A stretch of 56,223 nucleotides of DNA from Pseudomonadota bacterium. Lineage in GTDB: Bacteria; Myxococcota_A; UBA9160; SZUA-336. Under the pieces are notes generated by a model. That model did no database searches. It saw nothing but the letters and a program-made list of their open reading frames with translations, and had not been told where the DNA came from. Made by a program: the position numbers and the translations under genes. This document shows, piece after piece, positions 33,708-42,642 of the stretch. The DNA is taken from assembly GCA_003247575.1 (NCBI GenBank), contig QJZC01000030.1:1-56223 (forward strand). Reading direction: 5' to 3'. Within the stretch, counting starts at the first letter, position 1. Every line of letters begins with the position of its first letter.

Positions 33708-34363
33708 CTTTCATCTCCTCTATCCATCGCGATCGCGTTCTCACCCTGAGAATCGAGCTCGCCGTCGCACCAGTTCAGAGACAGAGAGACATCGACTCTC
33801 CTCAGGCCTCCGCAACTCACGTTCCAATCGAGGCTCGTCAGCGCGATCGAGATGATTTCATGAGTCATTACGGCATGAGCAGCCAATTGGTTCTCGCCTC
33901 GGCGTGAGGGCCTCATCGACGACTCTGCGAGGTGAAGCCAGTGGCTATGCGGAAGTCTCGATCCACTGTGTTCCAGCCCCGATGTGAACGCTCAGTTCGC
34001 TCGGAGGAATTCGGCCGTGAGTGAGTAGTCTATCCGCAGGGTAAGTTCGATCGATCCACTTACGCCCCAGGGGAGCTCTGCACAGGTCATCCTCGACGAT
34101 GTAGAGGAGATTGTGGGCGGTTGTTGCGATGGGTAGTCAGCGGGCATTTGCGTCGGATGTGATGGGGTTCCGGGCGAGACGACGATCTTTTCGATCCCCA
34201 GCTCGCCGCAGAGCGAGTCCGCTGCACGCGATCCGGAGATGAAACACACGCGCTCGTAGCGGACATGCCTTCCGGGTGCAGAGCTTCGCGAGTGAAGTGC
34301 CGGGCCTCCGCGCCCCAGTCTAGTCGCCGCGCGGAAGGGAAGCCCGGTACCTACGCAGCACAC
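33708..34363. other. 655-base gap, lower GC, no secure gene
   Basis: Visibly lower GC than the neighbours. One 123-codon frame (33992-34363, minus, GTG start directly after the DUF748 stop) is open, but its translation is not protein-like enough to call. No RNA gene or repeat recognised. Confidence 0.4.
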
Positions 34364-37300
34364 TCACGGCGTCGGTGAGTCGTCTCGGACGGCCCCGAGC
34401 TCGACGGCGACCGAGGGGATCTCGGGACCCGGCTCGCCGACCGGATCGCCGAGCACCACTTGCTCTTCTTTGATCTGGGGTCGCTGGAGCAGGGTGCGGC
34501 GCGCAACGTCGGAGCGGGCTCGTGCAAGCTCTTCCAGCGCACTCTCTGGCTCGGGTAGAGCGGCCAGCTGGTTCGTGAGCCAGGTGCGATCCTCGTCGCT
34601 CAGTGGCGATGGTTTCGTGCCGTCGCGCACGGCCTCGAGGTAGCTGCGGACCACCTGGCGCGTCTGGATCTCTCCGAGGTTCGCGAGTCCGCGCAGTCCC
34701 GTGTCTTTCTCCAGCAGAGCCAGCAGCGCGCGCTCGCGGAGTACGCGCACGTCGGCGTCCGCGACTTCGCCGCGCAGCACGAGCTTCAGGGTCGGGGCCT
34801 GGGTGAGCAGGCGTTCGAGCTCGCCGACGCGCGCTTCGCCGTCGGGCGCCAAGGTCGTGGTGCCGGGCAGAAACACGATCGGGCCCGGCTCGAGGGATTG
34901 CACCTGACCTTCTCGCACTACCGCGCCGAGCAGTTTGAGGGGAGAGGCGAGAGCTCCGACGAGCGCACTGCGCAAGGACTGAGCGACGACGCTCAGGAGG
35001 TCTACGCGGGTGCCCCCGCGATCTCCGGCCACCGTCACCGATAGCGAGATGTTGCCCTGCAGATCCTCGAGCAAGGTCAGCGCGAGCGAGAGCGGGACAC
35101 CGAAGGTCTGCTGAAATCGAGAGGCTCCGACGTCGCCCCCGACATCGAGGCCGGAGATGACGAGTGTGACGGGAGCATCGTAGGCCGAGCTCTGGATCCG
35201 GGCCGATGACTTCAGTGCGAGCGTACCAGCACCCACGCTGTAGCCCGTGGCTCCGAGGTAAGGGTTGAACTGCTTCAGCACGAGGCCCGCCAGGCTCAGA
35301 TCGACACGGGAATCGCCTCCATTCACGCTCCCGGTGACGTCGAAACGCGCACCGTCGAGGCCGCGCAGCTGAAGCGCGAGATCCTGTACCTTGGGCCCCG
35401 GCCACACGATCTGCGAGCCGCGCCCGTCGAGTCGCTCGATGCGCGCGCGATAGGGGGGCTCGACCGCGCGATCGATGATCGTTCCGCTCGCTGCCAGGAT
35501 GCGCAGGTCGTCGATGGTCAGCCTAATCGCTGGTCCGCCAGGCGTAGGTTGCGTGGCGTCGGGCTCACCACCCTCCGGTGCGCCCTCCACGGGCCCACCC
35601 TCCGTGGACACGCCAGCGGGCGGCTCGCTTGCTTCGGTGCCTGGTTCCGAGCCCGTTGATCCGGAGTCCGTTGCCCCGAACTCCGTTGACCCGGGCATCG
35701 TTGACTCGGACTCCGTTGACTCGGACTCCGTTGACTCGGAAGGAGGTGGGGGGCTCGTGCCGGCAGCCGGCGTACCCGCTGCGGTCCGAGGAATCACCAG
35801 TCCCTGTGACGTGTGGGTGAGTCGGAAGCTCGGCTCATCGAGCTTCAGGCGGCTCAGCGCGACCGCAACCTGCGTCGGTGATCCTGTCTCCGGGGATGAG
35901 AGCAGATTCGTCGCCGAGATCTCGCGGATCGCGAGGTCGAGATCCTTCCAGCGAGCTTCGAAGGACTTCGGGCTCGAGGGATCCTTTACCTCGAGATTCG
36001 AGAGCCCGACGGATCCCTGAACTCGAAGATCGGCGAGTGACTCGTCTGTGGAGTCACTACGCGGAGTCAGTTCGATCTCGAGCCCGGCGCGCAGCACGCC
36101 GCTCTGCAGCAGCGCCGTATCGGGCTGGCCTAGCCGTGCGAGCAGGGGCGGCAGGGACAGATCCTCGACCGAGACCTTCCCCTGGAACACGGGTGGAGCG
36201 ATACCAAGGGCGCCCTGGACTCCCAGGCGGCCCTCGCCCACGCCAATTTCCAGCTGCATGGGCCAACGACTGGAGGCGGCGCTGGTGAGATGATCGACGT
36301 TCGCTTGCACGCGCACGGACAACGGCTTGCCGGGGCCGAGCAGTTCGAGCCTCGCGTCGTCGAGTCGCACGCCGCCGATCTCGAAGCTCCATGCCGCTGG
36401 CCGTTCCTCCACGACCGACGTCTGATCCGGAGCGGCCGAAGCCTCTTCAGGAGGGGCGGTGGAAGCCGCACGAATGCCCTTGGGCGGAGCGGTAGCTCGC
36501 TGCAGCAAAGGCAATGGAGCCGCCCCGCCGATCACCACGGGAACGCGCGCGCCTTCGAGCGCGATGCGAGTCAGCGCCACGCGCTGTTGCACCAGGTCGA
36601 CCGCGTCGACGTCGATCGCCAGCCGCTTCCAGTGAAGCGCGGGGCGGTCGAGGCCGGCCACCTCGACGTCGAGGTCGTTCAGGGTGAGCGATCCCGAGAC
36701 CGTGTGGGCCCCCGCGACCTCGAAGCGATCCACGATGTGCGCATCGATGGATCCCTCGAGCGATGTCCAGCCCAGTGCCGAGAGATAGGGTCCCAGGTCG
36801 CGTACCGGCAGCTTCTCCAGCGAGATCTCGGCCATGACCACAGGCGAGCCATCGTGAGATCCGAGATCTGCGTCGATGCGGATGGAGCCTTCCGACAGCT
36901 CGGCTTGCAGGCTCAGATGACCCGGCTCCGCGAGTTCACCACTACGGAGCGCGAGACCGAGCTTCTCCGCCGACAGATCACGCAGCGCCAGCTGGACCTG
37001 CTCGTCGATCGTGTGATCCACGAAGGTCAGGCTCCCACCCCGAAGATCGATGCGATCGGCCACCAGCGCCCAGCCCGAGTCGGCCTCGTTCGCCTCGGGG
37101 GCGTCTTCCTGCACGTCGTCGCTGGGTTCGGGAGCGGGCTCGTCCACGCGCGGCCGCGGGAGCATGAGGCCCTCGGAGGTTCGCTCGATGTAGATCTCAT
37201 AGTCTTCGAGCTCGAACTCCTCGATGCGAATCGTCCGCGAGAAGAGCGCGAGCCAGCTCAGCTGTGTCCAAAGCCGTCTGGCTACGAAGAGGGGAGCACG

Positions 37301-37753
37301 CGATGGGTCGCCGCCACCGGTCGGGTCTCCCGGATCTCCTGTGGCTGCAGCCGATGGCGCCGAGTCCGGTGCCGCCGATTCAGTGGGTTCCGGATCAGTG
37401 GGTTCCGCATCAGTAGGTTCCGGAGCCGATGGCTCCGAAGCTGGCAGCTCGTCGCTGTACACGGCGAGCCCATACAGCGTGACGCCCCCACGGATCACCG
37501 ATAGATCCAAGTCCTCGAGCTCGATCCTCCCAACCAGCGCCGCGTCGACTCGGGAGATGATGATCGGGCGAAGGACGTAGGGGAATGCGAGGCGTACTAC
37601 GATCAGAAGCAGCGTCGCGGCCAGTAGCACACGTACGCGCCAGGATTTTCCGAAGGCTGCCGGCCCTTCCCCGCGCGCGAGTCGATCCCGGAGCGATTGG
37701 AGTAGAGCCGCGATCCTACACCTGCCTGTTCCCACATATCGTGGCTCTGGCAT
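34364..37753 (-). CDS. large AsmA/DUF748-family envelope protein
   Basis: 1129 residues. One N-terminal membrane helix at about 41-62 (VRVLLAATLLLIVVRLAFPY) anchors a long periplasmic beta-rich protein. DUF748/AsmA traits include FSRTIRIEEFELEDYEIYIE near 185, GTLALKSSARIQS and the late LGAVVREGQVQSLEPGPIVF plus an OmpA-like tail (RVGELERLLTQAPTLKLVLR). AsmA-like proteins form lipid-transfer bridges or shape the outer membrane. Two low-complexity acidic inserts (near 105-145 and 670-720) are encoded by 15-bp DNA repeats. Start ATG 37753. Confidence 0.9.
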   Translation of the reverse strand: MPEPRYVGTGRCRIAALLQSLRDRLARGEGPAAFGKSWRVRVLLAATLLLIVVRLAFPYVLRPIIISRVDAALVGRIELEDLDLSVIRGGVTLYGLAVYSDELPASEPSAPEPTDAEPTDPEPTESAAPDSAPSAAATGDPGDPTGGGDPSRAPLFVARRLWTQLSWLALFSRTIRIEEFELEDYEIYIERTSEGLMLPRPRVDEPAPEPSDDVQEDAPEANEADSGWALVADRIDLRGGSLTFVDHTIDEQVQLALRDLSAEKLGLALRSGELAEPGHLSLQAELSEGSIRIDADLGSHDGSPVVMAEISLEKLPVRDLGPYLSALGWTSLEGSIDAHIVDRFEVAGAHTVSGSLTLNDLDVEVAGLDRPALHWKRLAIDVDAVDLVQQRVALTRIALEGARVPVVIGGAAPLPLLQRATAPPKGIRAASTAPPEEASAAPDQTSVVEERPAAWSFEIGGVRLDDARLELLGPGKPLSVRVQANVDHLTSAASSRWPMQLEIGVGEGRLGVQGALGIAPPVFQGKVSVEDLSLPPLLARLGQPDTALLQSGVLRAGLEIELTPRSDSTDESLADLRVQGSVGLSNLEVKDPSSPKSFEARWKDLDLAIREISATNLLSSPETGSPTQVAVALSRLKLDEPSFRLTHTSQGLVIPRTAAGTPAAGTSPPPPSESTESESTESESTMPGSTEFGATDSGSTGSEPGTEASEPPAGVSTEGGPVEGAPEGGEPDATQPTPGGPAIRLTIDDLRILAASGTIIDRAVEPPYRARIERLDGRGSQIVWPGPKVQDLALQLRGLDGARFDVTGSVNGGDSRVDLSLAGLVLKQFNPYLGATGYSVGAGTLALKSSARIQSSAYDAPVTLVISGLDVGGDVGASRFQQTFGVPLSLALTLLEDLQGNISLSVTVAGDRGGTRVDLLSVVAQSLRSALVGALASPLKLLGAVVREGQVQSLEPGPIVFLPGTTTLAPDGEARVGELERLLTQAPTLKLVLRGEVADADVRVLRERALLALLEKDTGLRGLANLGEIQTRQVVRSYLEAVRDGTKPSPLSDEDRTWLTNQLAALPEPESALEELARARSDVARRTLLQRPQIKEEQVVLGDPVGEPGPEIPSVAVELGAVRDDSPTP
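35655..35740 (-). repeat. 15-bp coding tandem repeat (Ser/Glu/Thr-rich linker)
   Basis: About 5.7 units of GTTGACTCGGACTCC-type sequence, phased every 15 bases; units at 35700 and 35715 are identical and the outer ones diverge. On the coding strand it gives repeats such as SESTE, inside the DUF748 protein. Whole-codon units keep the frame if copy number changes. Confidence 0.8.
37382..37441 (-). repeat. 15-bp coding tandem repeat (Pro/Glu/Thr/Asp linker)
   Basis: Four units of AGTGGGTTCCGGATC-type sequence (37382, 37397, 37412, 37427) encode the EPTDxEPTD-like linker near residue 110 of the DUF748 protein. It has the same 15-base period as the other array but a different unit. Confidence 0.75.
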
Positions 37754-38006
37754 GATGTCCCGCGTAAGGGGCGAACGCGCACTCGGCCGCGCTGAATCGG
37801 AATCCCGTGATCGACGCGGTGAACTCCGGATCCAGACCCCGGGAATGCCCTCTAGCGTCCCGGGCAGAGGGTCCTCGCCTCATCGCTTGGTGGTGATCTC
37901 CGTACACTTGTTCTCGCACCCTTGGTTCCTCGATCTGGGAGGGAGATCTTCCCCACCCGCTCGAGGAGTCCGCAGCCCCAAAGTAGCGAGAAAATTCGTT
38001 CCCGAG

Positions 38007-38115
38007 TGCTCTCGAGGGCACCTCAGGTCCCGCTACCGGTTCTCGGGAGCCCGTAGACCTTACCCGCGATGCTCTCGAAAGCAGGCAAACCCGAATGAGG
38101 CGCTCTCGAGGGCAG
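38007..38115. repeat. three near-palindromic elements in an intergenic gap
   Basis: The core GCTCTCGARRGCA occurs at 38009-38021, 38072-38084 and 38103-38115. Each is a near-perfect inverted repeat centred on TCGA. They lie in the 648-base gap 37754-38402, which holds no secure gene. They could be regulator sites or fossil repeats. Confidence 0.4.
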
Positions 38116-38174
38116 ATCGCCGCGAAGCATACTCCGGAGGCCCGCCTGAAGGGGTCTCCCTGCGCAGGCAATCC

Positions 38175-38254
38175 CGCCCAATCCGAGAATCCTACGTGGA
38201 GTCCCCTTCGCTCTACTCCCCGCTCTCCAAAGAGCTGACCAGCTGTGATTCCTA
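38175..38254 (+). repeat. dispersed intergenic repeat, copy 2
   Basis: Begins CGCCCAATCCGAGAATCC, which matches copy 3 closely, and continues through GGAGTCCCCTTC to AGAGCTGACCAGC and GATTCCTAT, which match copy 1. It bridges the two other copies and is the most complete. Confidence 0.65.
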
Positions 38255-38307
38255 TGCGCAGCGAATGGAGCGTCCGCCGGGTAATGGGGGCTCGACGAGA
38301 TGCGAGG

Positions 38308-38388
38308 GCGTTTCTGCTTCGTGCCCCGGACGGCAGCTCTCAGGCCTTCTTCCTGCTGCGTGAGCACTGGCGCGTCAAGCTGAACTAG
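38308..38388 (+). pseudogene. short fragment related to the gene at 31057
   Basis: Reads AFLLRAPDGSSQAFFLLREH and stops after WRVKLN. The gene at 31057-31950 has AFLFRSRDRELQAFFLLRED; the DNA CAGGCCTTCTTCCTGCTGCG is identical in both. It follows dispersed-repeat copy 2 just as the intact gene follows copy 1. It is a remnant of a duplicated unit. Confidence 0.5.
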
Positions 38389-38402
38389 ACCGTGTCTGCT
38401 TG

Positions 38403-39191
38403 CTACGAGCCGCCGTGAGCAGTTTTGAGCTGCAGCACCCCGGCGCGCGAGAGCAGCCAGATTGCCACGTAGCTGGGGTCGAGCTCGAAGCGGCGCGCTG
38501 CGAAGTTTGCCGACATTGGGAAGCGGTGATGATTGTTCTGAAGGAGCTCGCCCATCGTAAGGAACTCCAGCGGCAGCGAGTTCCGCGACCGATCCGCTCC
38601 GGCAGTCGAGAAGTTTCGATAGCCGTACTTGTGGCCACACCAGTTGACAATCGCTCCGTGCACCGGGCCCATCAGAAAGTGGATCGGCAGCAGGAGGTAC
38701 GCCCAGGCTGGCGGCGCCTGCCAGAGATAGAAGCTCGTATAGAACGCGCCAAACAGTATGGGCGACACCCAGCTGTCGGCGAAACGATCGACCAGTGGCC
38801 AGACCGGCCCCCCAGCCTCCACTTCTCGTAGCTGTCGGTAGCGACGCAGAGTCTGGAGCATCATGCGCATCAGCCCACCGCTCACATGCGGTGAGTGCGG
38901 ATCGCGTTCGGTGTCACTGTAGGCGTGATGCTCGCGGTGGAGCGCCGCATACGCCCTCGGGGTGAGGTAGGAGCTCCCCTGCGCGAGGTAGGTCAGCAGG
39001 TGGAACGTGCGCTCCCATCCTGGGCTCAGCTGAAACATTCTGTGCGCGCAGTAGCGGTGCAGGAAGAACGACTGGAAGAACACAGCGGCGATCCAGTGGG
39101 TTGCGAAGAACAGCAGAATCGAAACCAACAGAGATAACCTCAAGCAGGGCCGCAGCAACGCTCGCACGTTCGTGCGGCCACGATTCGACAC
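38403..39191 (-). CDS. membrane acyl-CoA/acyl-lipid desaturase
   Basis: 262 residues with membrane segments and the histidine boxes of the fatty-acid desaturase family: HRYCAHR, HREHHAYSD and NNHHRFP, plus GHKYGYRNF. It would introduce a double bond (delta-9-like by similarity) using a di-iron centre and O2. It lies 21 bases after plsC and is third in a minus-strand operon with plsC and the unknown hotdog-like gene. Confidence 0.92.
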   Translation of the reverse strand: MSNRGRTNVRALLRPCLRLSLLVSILLFFATHWIAAVFFQSFFLHRYCAHRMFQLSPGWERTFHLLTYLAQGSSYLTPRAYAALHREHHAYSDTERDPHSPHVSGGLMRMMLQTLRRYRQLREVEAGGPVWPLVDRFADSWVSPILFGAFYTSFYLWQAPPAWAYLLLPIHFLMGPVHGAIVNWCGHKYGYRNFSTAGADRSRNSLPLEFLTMGELLQNNHHRFPMSANFAARRFELDPSYVAIWLLSRAGVLQLKTAHGGS

Positions 39192-39212
39192 AATATCCTG
39201 AGCGAAACACAG

Positions 39213-39977
39213 CTACGGGGCGTAGTTTGGTGATGTATGCAGATCGCGGGCTCGATGAACCAGCTCCTGCACGCTGCGATGCAGTCCGTCGAGATCGGAC
39301 CGTGAGAATCGCGCATGCTGCGATGGCGTGCCGAAACAGAGTGCGGCGATGGTCCGGCGTCGAGAACCAATTCGGCGAAGATGTTCAGGAAACGTCTCGT
39401 CACCGAATTCGACCCCCGGCGTATAGGCGATGCCTACCGGTACGATCTCTACACTCAGTCCCGACACGGCCGGAAGAATGCCGCCCCGAAATGGACGAAC
39501 CTCGTCTCCCTCAAAGGTGGACCCCTCCGGAAACGCCACGACGGTCCGCCCGGCACGCAGTCTTCGCCGAATCTCCCGGATCGCGCGCATGCCGCTGTGG
39601 GGGTTGTCGCGGTCTACGAAGATCGTGTCCGCCCGGCGTGCCGCGAGGCCAAGCAGGGGCCAGTCGGCAAGGTCGGAACGACTCAGCACGCAGCCCCCGA
39701 AGTGACTCAGAATCAGCGGAATGTCGAGCGGAGACCGATGGTTCGCTACCACGAGGCGCGCACCGGCAGCAGGCTCCGGCGGTGGTCCGGCCACGAGTTG
39801 TTCCACTCCGAACGAGTGAAGGAGGCCCGTCGCCCAGCGGCGCATCCACCACTGCCAGGTGGCGGAGCGCGCCGAAGCCCGCTGCGCCTGCTGCCAGAGA
39901 GTGCAGGCTCCGAGCATCGTACCCGTCCAGATTCCAAGAGATGCTGCGCGGGCGATGAATCGCGTCTGGTCGATCAA
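39213..39977 (-). CDS. plsC: 1-acyl-glycerol-3-phosphate acyltransferase
   Basis: 254 residues. The acyltransferase motifs are NHRSPLD (HX4D, catalytic), a middle FVDRDNPHSG and FPEGSTF. An N-terminal hydrophobic stretch suggests membrane association. It transfers an acyl chain to lysophosphatidate in phospholipid synthesis; here, beside a desaturase and a hotdog-like gene, it may serve a special lipid. It starts 5 bases after the upstream gene's stop. Confidence 0.92.
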   Translation of the reverse strand: MIDQTRFIARAASLGIWTGTMLGACTLWQQAQRASARSATWQWWMRRWATGLLHSFGVEQLVAGPPPEPAAGARLVVANHRSPLDIPLILSHFGGCVLSRSDLADWPLLGLAARRADTIFVDRDNPHSGMRAIREIRRRLRAGRTVVAFPEGSTFEGDEVRPFRGGILPAVSGLSVEIVPVGIAYTPGVEFGDETFPEHLRRIGSRRRTIAALCFGTPSQHARFSRSDLDGLHRSVQELVHRARDLHTSPNYAP

Positions 39978-39982
39978 TGGAA

Positions 39983-40570
39983 TCAGATGCCGGGCGCTTC
40001 TGAGTGACCCGACTCGAGGTCAGAACAGAAGCTACCATCCGACTCCGGCACGCCCCCGACGAAGAACGCAGGCACGCCTACCTCGACCGCAACGATGTCG
40101 GCCACGGTGGCAACCACCCGGACGTCGATCCGTTCTGGGCCCCGCTGCCGAATCTCGTCAATCGACATCTTGATCGTCAGACCTTCTTCCTCTCGAATCA
40201 GCTTGGGAAGCTTCATGGTTACATCCGCGGGCCACATCTTGATCTTTTCGCTGCCAAGGGGGTCGTACTCGAGACCATACTCATGGCAGAGATAGACGTA
40301 CAGCATCTTTTGCATCTGGATCAACATCGACCATACGATCAGGTGGCTCGGGCTGCGTGTCATCTCACTGTGATAGGTGCGATCGAAGGAAGCCTCGATG
40401 TACCGGCTCCACAGTCGATACTCACGGATCTCGAGAGTCTCGGACACGCTCTTTCCGGGAAAGATATTGAAGGTGGACGACGTACTGCTCTTCTCCGCGA
40501 TGCGAACTCGCGGCAGGGAGCACGCTGCGTGGGCGGGCGGGAGCGATACCACCACTGTCTTGCTGCTCAT
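39983..40570 (-). CDS. unknown protein, possibly hotdog-fold, in a lipid operon
   Basis: 195 residues from ATG 40570. The core reads like a hotdog fold: a long helix (SHLIVWSMLIQMQKMLYVYL) followed by alternating strands (KMWPADVTMKLPKLI, LTIKMSIDEI, IDVRVVATVADIVAVEVGVP). Many hotdog proteins are acyl-CoA/ACP thioesterases or dehydratases, but no catalytic His/Glu pair can be placed with confidence. First gene of the operon with plsC and the desaturase, preceded by a perfect 12-bp tandem repeat. Confidence 0.6.
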   Translation of the reverse strand: MSSKTVVVSLPPAHAACSLPRVRIAEKSSTSSTFNIFPGKSVSETLEIREYRLWSRYIEASFDRTYHSEMTRSPSHLIVWSMLIQMQKMLYVYLCHEYGLEYDPLGSEKIKMWPADVTMKLPKLIREEEGLTIKMSIDEIRQRGPERIDVRVVATVADIVAVEVGVPAFFVGGVPESDGSFCSDLESGHSEAPGI

Positions 40571-40580
40571 GCGTATGATC

Positions 40581-40604
40581 CTCGGTCTTTCACTCGGTCT
40601 TTCA
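40581..40604 (-). repeat. 12-bp perfect tandem repeat in the leader of the lipid operon
   Basis: CTCGGTCTTTCA occurs twice in direct tandem, 11 bases upstream of the start at 40570. On the coding strand it is TGAAAGACCGAG twice, and the last GAG plus GGA forms the ribosome site. It could be a regulator-binding array or affect translation. Stops in this frame exclude it as coding. Confidence 0.6.
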
Positions 40605-41365
40605 GCTCAAGGGGGCTTCTTCGGCTGGCTAAAGGTGCTTGATTTGCGCTATCTAATCACACAGGAAGCCAGGCTGCAGGAGTCTCGCTGGAGATCGCCG
40701 GGGGACGCGCATCCCGTCGAGCAGGTCTCGCGCATGCCAGCTCGTCGCAATGCGTGCCGCCGTCACTGCGCGACTCTGACCAAGTGCCGAAGGCACTCCG
40801 AGAATCACAGCTCCGCCGGCCGCCCCATTGCTGCCGCAGCAGCAACCAAGCTCGAAGCAGCAATCGGCCTCGAAGCTCAGTCAGGCTCGGACCCGGATGG
40901 CAGTTCATCTGCACGAGACACTGATCAGTTGCTACAACTACAGCACAACCAACACAGGATACTACGCAGGTCCGCCAGCTTATCCTCTCAGCACCCCAGA
41001 ATCGATTTCACAACCAACAAAAAACAAGAGCCGGAACGCTGCACGACGCTCGAAGGCTCACCTGAGTGGAAACCCTCTAGTGCAGCGTGGAGTCACTACT
41101 CATGGTGTCTTCTCGTGCCTTGGTTGGCGCGAATCTACAAGATGCACCTCCGGCTGCGCAAGGCTTTTGATGTCGTGGCAATGCGAATAGTTGTGCCCGG
41201 TCGAACGGCTAGTCCTCCTGACCAAGTGACGGCCCCGCGTCAGCTTTCGCACAAGTGCCTACGCGCGTTGATCACACTCGATGTAGGTGCTAGAAGGTGT
41301 GGCTCGAATTGCAACGGCTGGTGTGAGAACTACGGATGAATACTCGCGAATGACCGTGCTTGCGG
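40605..41365. other. divergent intergenic region, lower GC, no secure gene
   Basis: About 760 bases between the minus-strand lipid operon and the plus-strand cyclopropane synthase. Visibly A/C-rich (CAACCAACAAAAAACAAG near 41015) compared with flanking genes. Frames present are not protein-like. It presumably carries both promoters; a small RNA cannot be excluded. Confidence 0.45.
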
Positions 41366-42622
41366 ATGATTGGGATGCCTGAACGTAGCTACCGAGGGTT
41401 GAGAGAGCGGCGAGATGCGATTCTTGGCCGACGCCTCGTCTCTGCATTGCAGGGATGGCGTCACGGGCGGCTCCGGCTCAGAATGCCCGATGGCAGTCTC
41501 CACAACATCGGAGAAGCCGGCGAGTTCGACGTCGATCTATCGATACACAGCCCGCGCTTCTTTCTCCGCGTCGCTACGGCGGCAGACATCGGAATCGGCG
41601 AGTCCTACATGGCCGGCGAGTGGTCGAGCTCCGATCTCGCCCAGCTGATCCACGCGTTCATCCGGAACCGCGAGCACCTCAGCATCGACTCGGTAGGGTC
41701 GCTGGGCTTTCCTCTCCGAGTGTTGAACTGGGTGCTGCACCTCTTGCAGCGGAACACGCAGAGCGGGAGTGAGAAGAATATCCACGCCCACTACGACCTC
41801 GGAAACGAGTTCTATGAGAAGTTTCTCGATCGAACGATGGCGTACTCGTCGGCCATTTTCGAGTCTCCCGAACATTCTCTAGAGGAAGCGCAGCTCTACA
41901 AGTACCGCACAGTGTGCGAGAGCCTCGACCTGAGCCCAGCGGACCATCTGCTCGAGATCGGAACCGGCTGGGGTGGTCTCGCCATGTATGCGGCTCAGGA
42001 GTTCGGCTGCAAGGTGACGAGTATCACCATCTCGCAAGCTCAGTACGACGGCGCTCGCGAGCGGGTGAAAGCCGCGGGGCTCGAGGGACAGGTCGATGTT
42101 CAGTACGTGGACTATCGCAATGTCGAGGGGCGCTTCAGCAAGATCGTTTCCATCGAGATGCTAGAAGCCGTGGGGCAGGAGTACTGGGATTCGTTCTTCT
42201 CCAAGATCGACTCCGTCCTGGCCGGTGACGGCCGCGCGCTCATTCAGGTGATCTGCGTCCAGGATCTGCGATTCGCTTCCTATGGTCGAGCGAGCGATTG
42301 GATCCGGAAGTATGTCTTTCCAGGAAGTCGGCTCCCTTCTGTGTACGAGCTCTACCGTTCGGTGCGCAGGACGTCCTTCCTCGAAGTCGGCGAGCTTCGA
42401 GAGATTGGTCCTCACTACGCACGCACACTGCGAGAGTGGCGGGATCGATTCCACAAGAGCCTCGATTCAGTTCGCGCTCAGGGATTTGACGAGTCGTTCA
42501 TCCGCATGTGGGACTTCTATCTGGCGAGCTGCGAGGCCAGCTTTGAGTCTGGCTGGAATCGGGATGTTCACTTGGTGCTCGAGCGTCCCAGGAGCCGGAT
42601 GTTCTGCGCTCGCACGGGGTGA
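41366..42622 (+). CDS. cfa: cyclopropane-fatty-acyl-phospholipid synthase-like methyltransferase
   Basis: 418 residues from ATG 41366; ATG 41375 is also possible. The signature NIHAHYDLGNEFYEKFLD and the SAM-binding LEIGTGWGGLA match the CFA synthase family, as do EAVGQEYWDSFF and YVFPGSRLPS. It would transfer a methylene or methyl from SAM to an unsaturated acyl chain in the membrane. Its natural partner is the desaturase divergently encoded about 2 kb away. Confidence 0.92.
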   Translation: MIGMPERSYRGLRERRDAILGRRLVSALQGWRHGRLRLRMPDGSLHNIGEAGEFDVDLSIHSPRFFLRVATAADIGIGESYMAGEWSSSDLAQLIHAFIRNREHLSIDSVGSLGFPLRVLNWVLHLLQRNTQSGSEKNIHAHYDLGNEFYEKFLDRTMAYSSAIFESPEHSLEEAQLYKYRTVCESLDLSPADHLLEIGTGWGGLAMYAAQEFGCKVTSITISQAQYDGARERVKAAGLEGQVDVQYVDYRNVEGRFSKIVSIEMLEAVGQEYWDSFFSKIDSVLAGDGRALIQVICVQDLRFASYGRASDWIRKYVFPGSRLPSVYELYRSVRRTSFLEVGELREIGPHYARTLREWRDRFHKSLDSVRAQGFDESFIRMWDFYLASCEASFESGWNRDVHLVLERPRSRMFCARTG

Positions 42623-42642
42623 TTCGAGTGCCGCGCACGGGT

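Noticed and set aside
33992..34363. 123-codon minus frame directly after the DUF748 gene
   Set aside because: Start overlaps the gap edge neatly, but the translation is not family-like and the DNA is of lower GC. Kept only as a described gap.
36290..37504. 404-codon plus frame opposite DUF748
   Set aside because: Shadow of the DUF748 gene; no motif and strong R/Q/D bias.
38007..38115. possible CRISPR array from three similar elements
   Set aside because: Spacing is irregular (63 and 31 bases), units are only 13 bases and no cas genes are near.
37752..38363. 203-codon plus frame in the gap before the desaturase
   Set aside because: Low-complexity, serine/arginine-rich translation; contains the dispersed repeat and palindromes, so it is not a gene.
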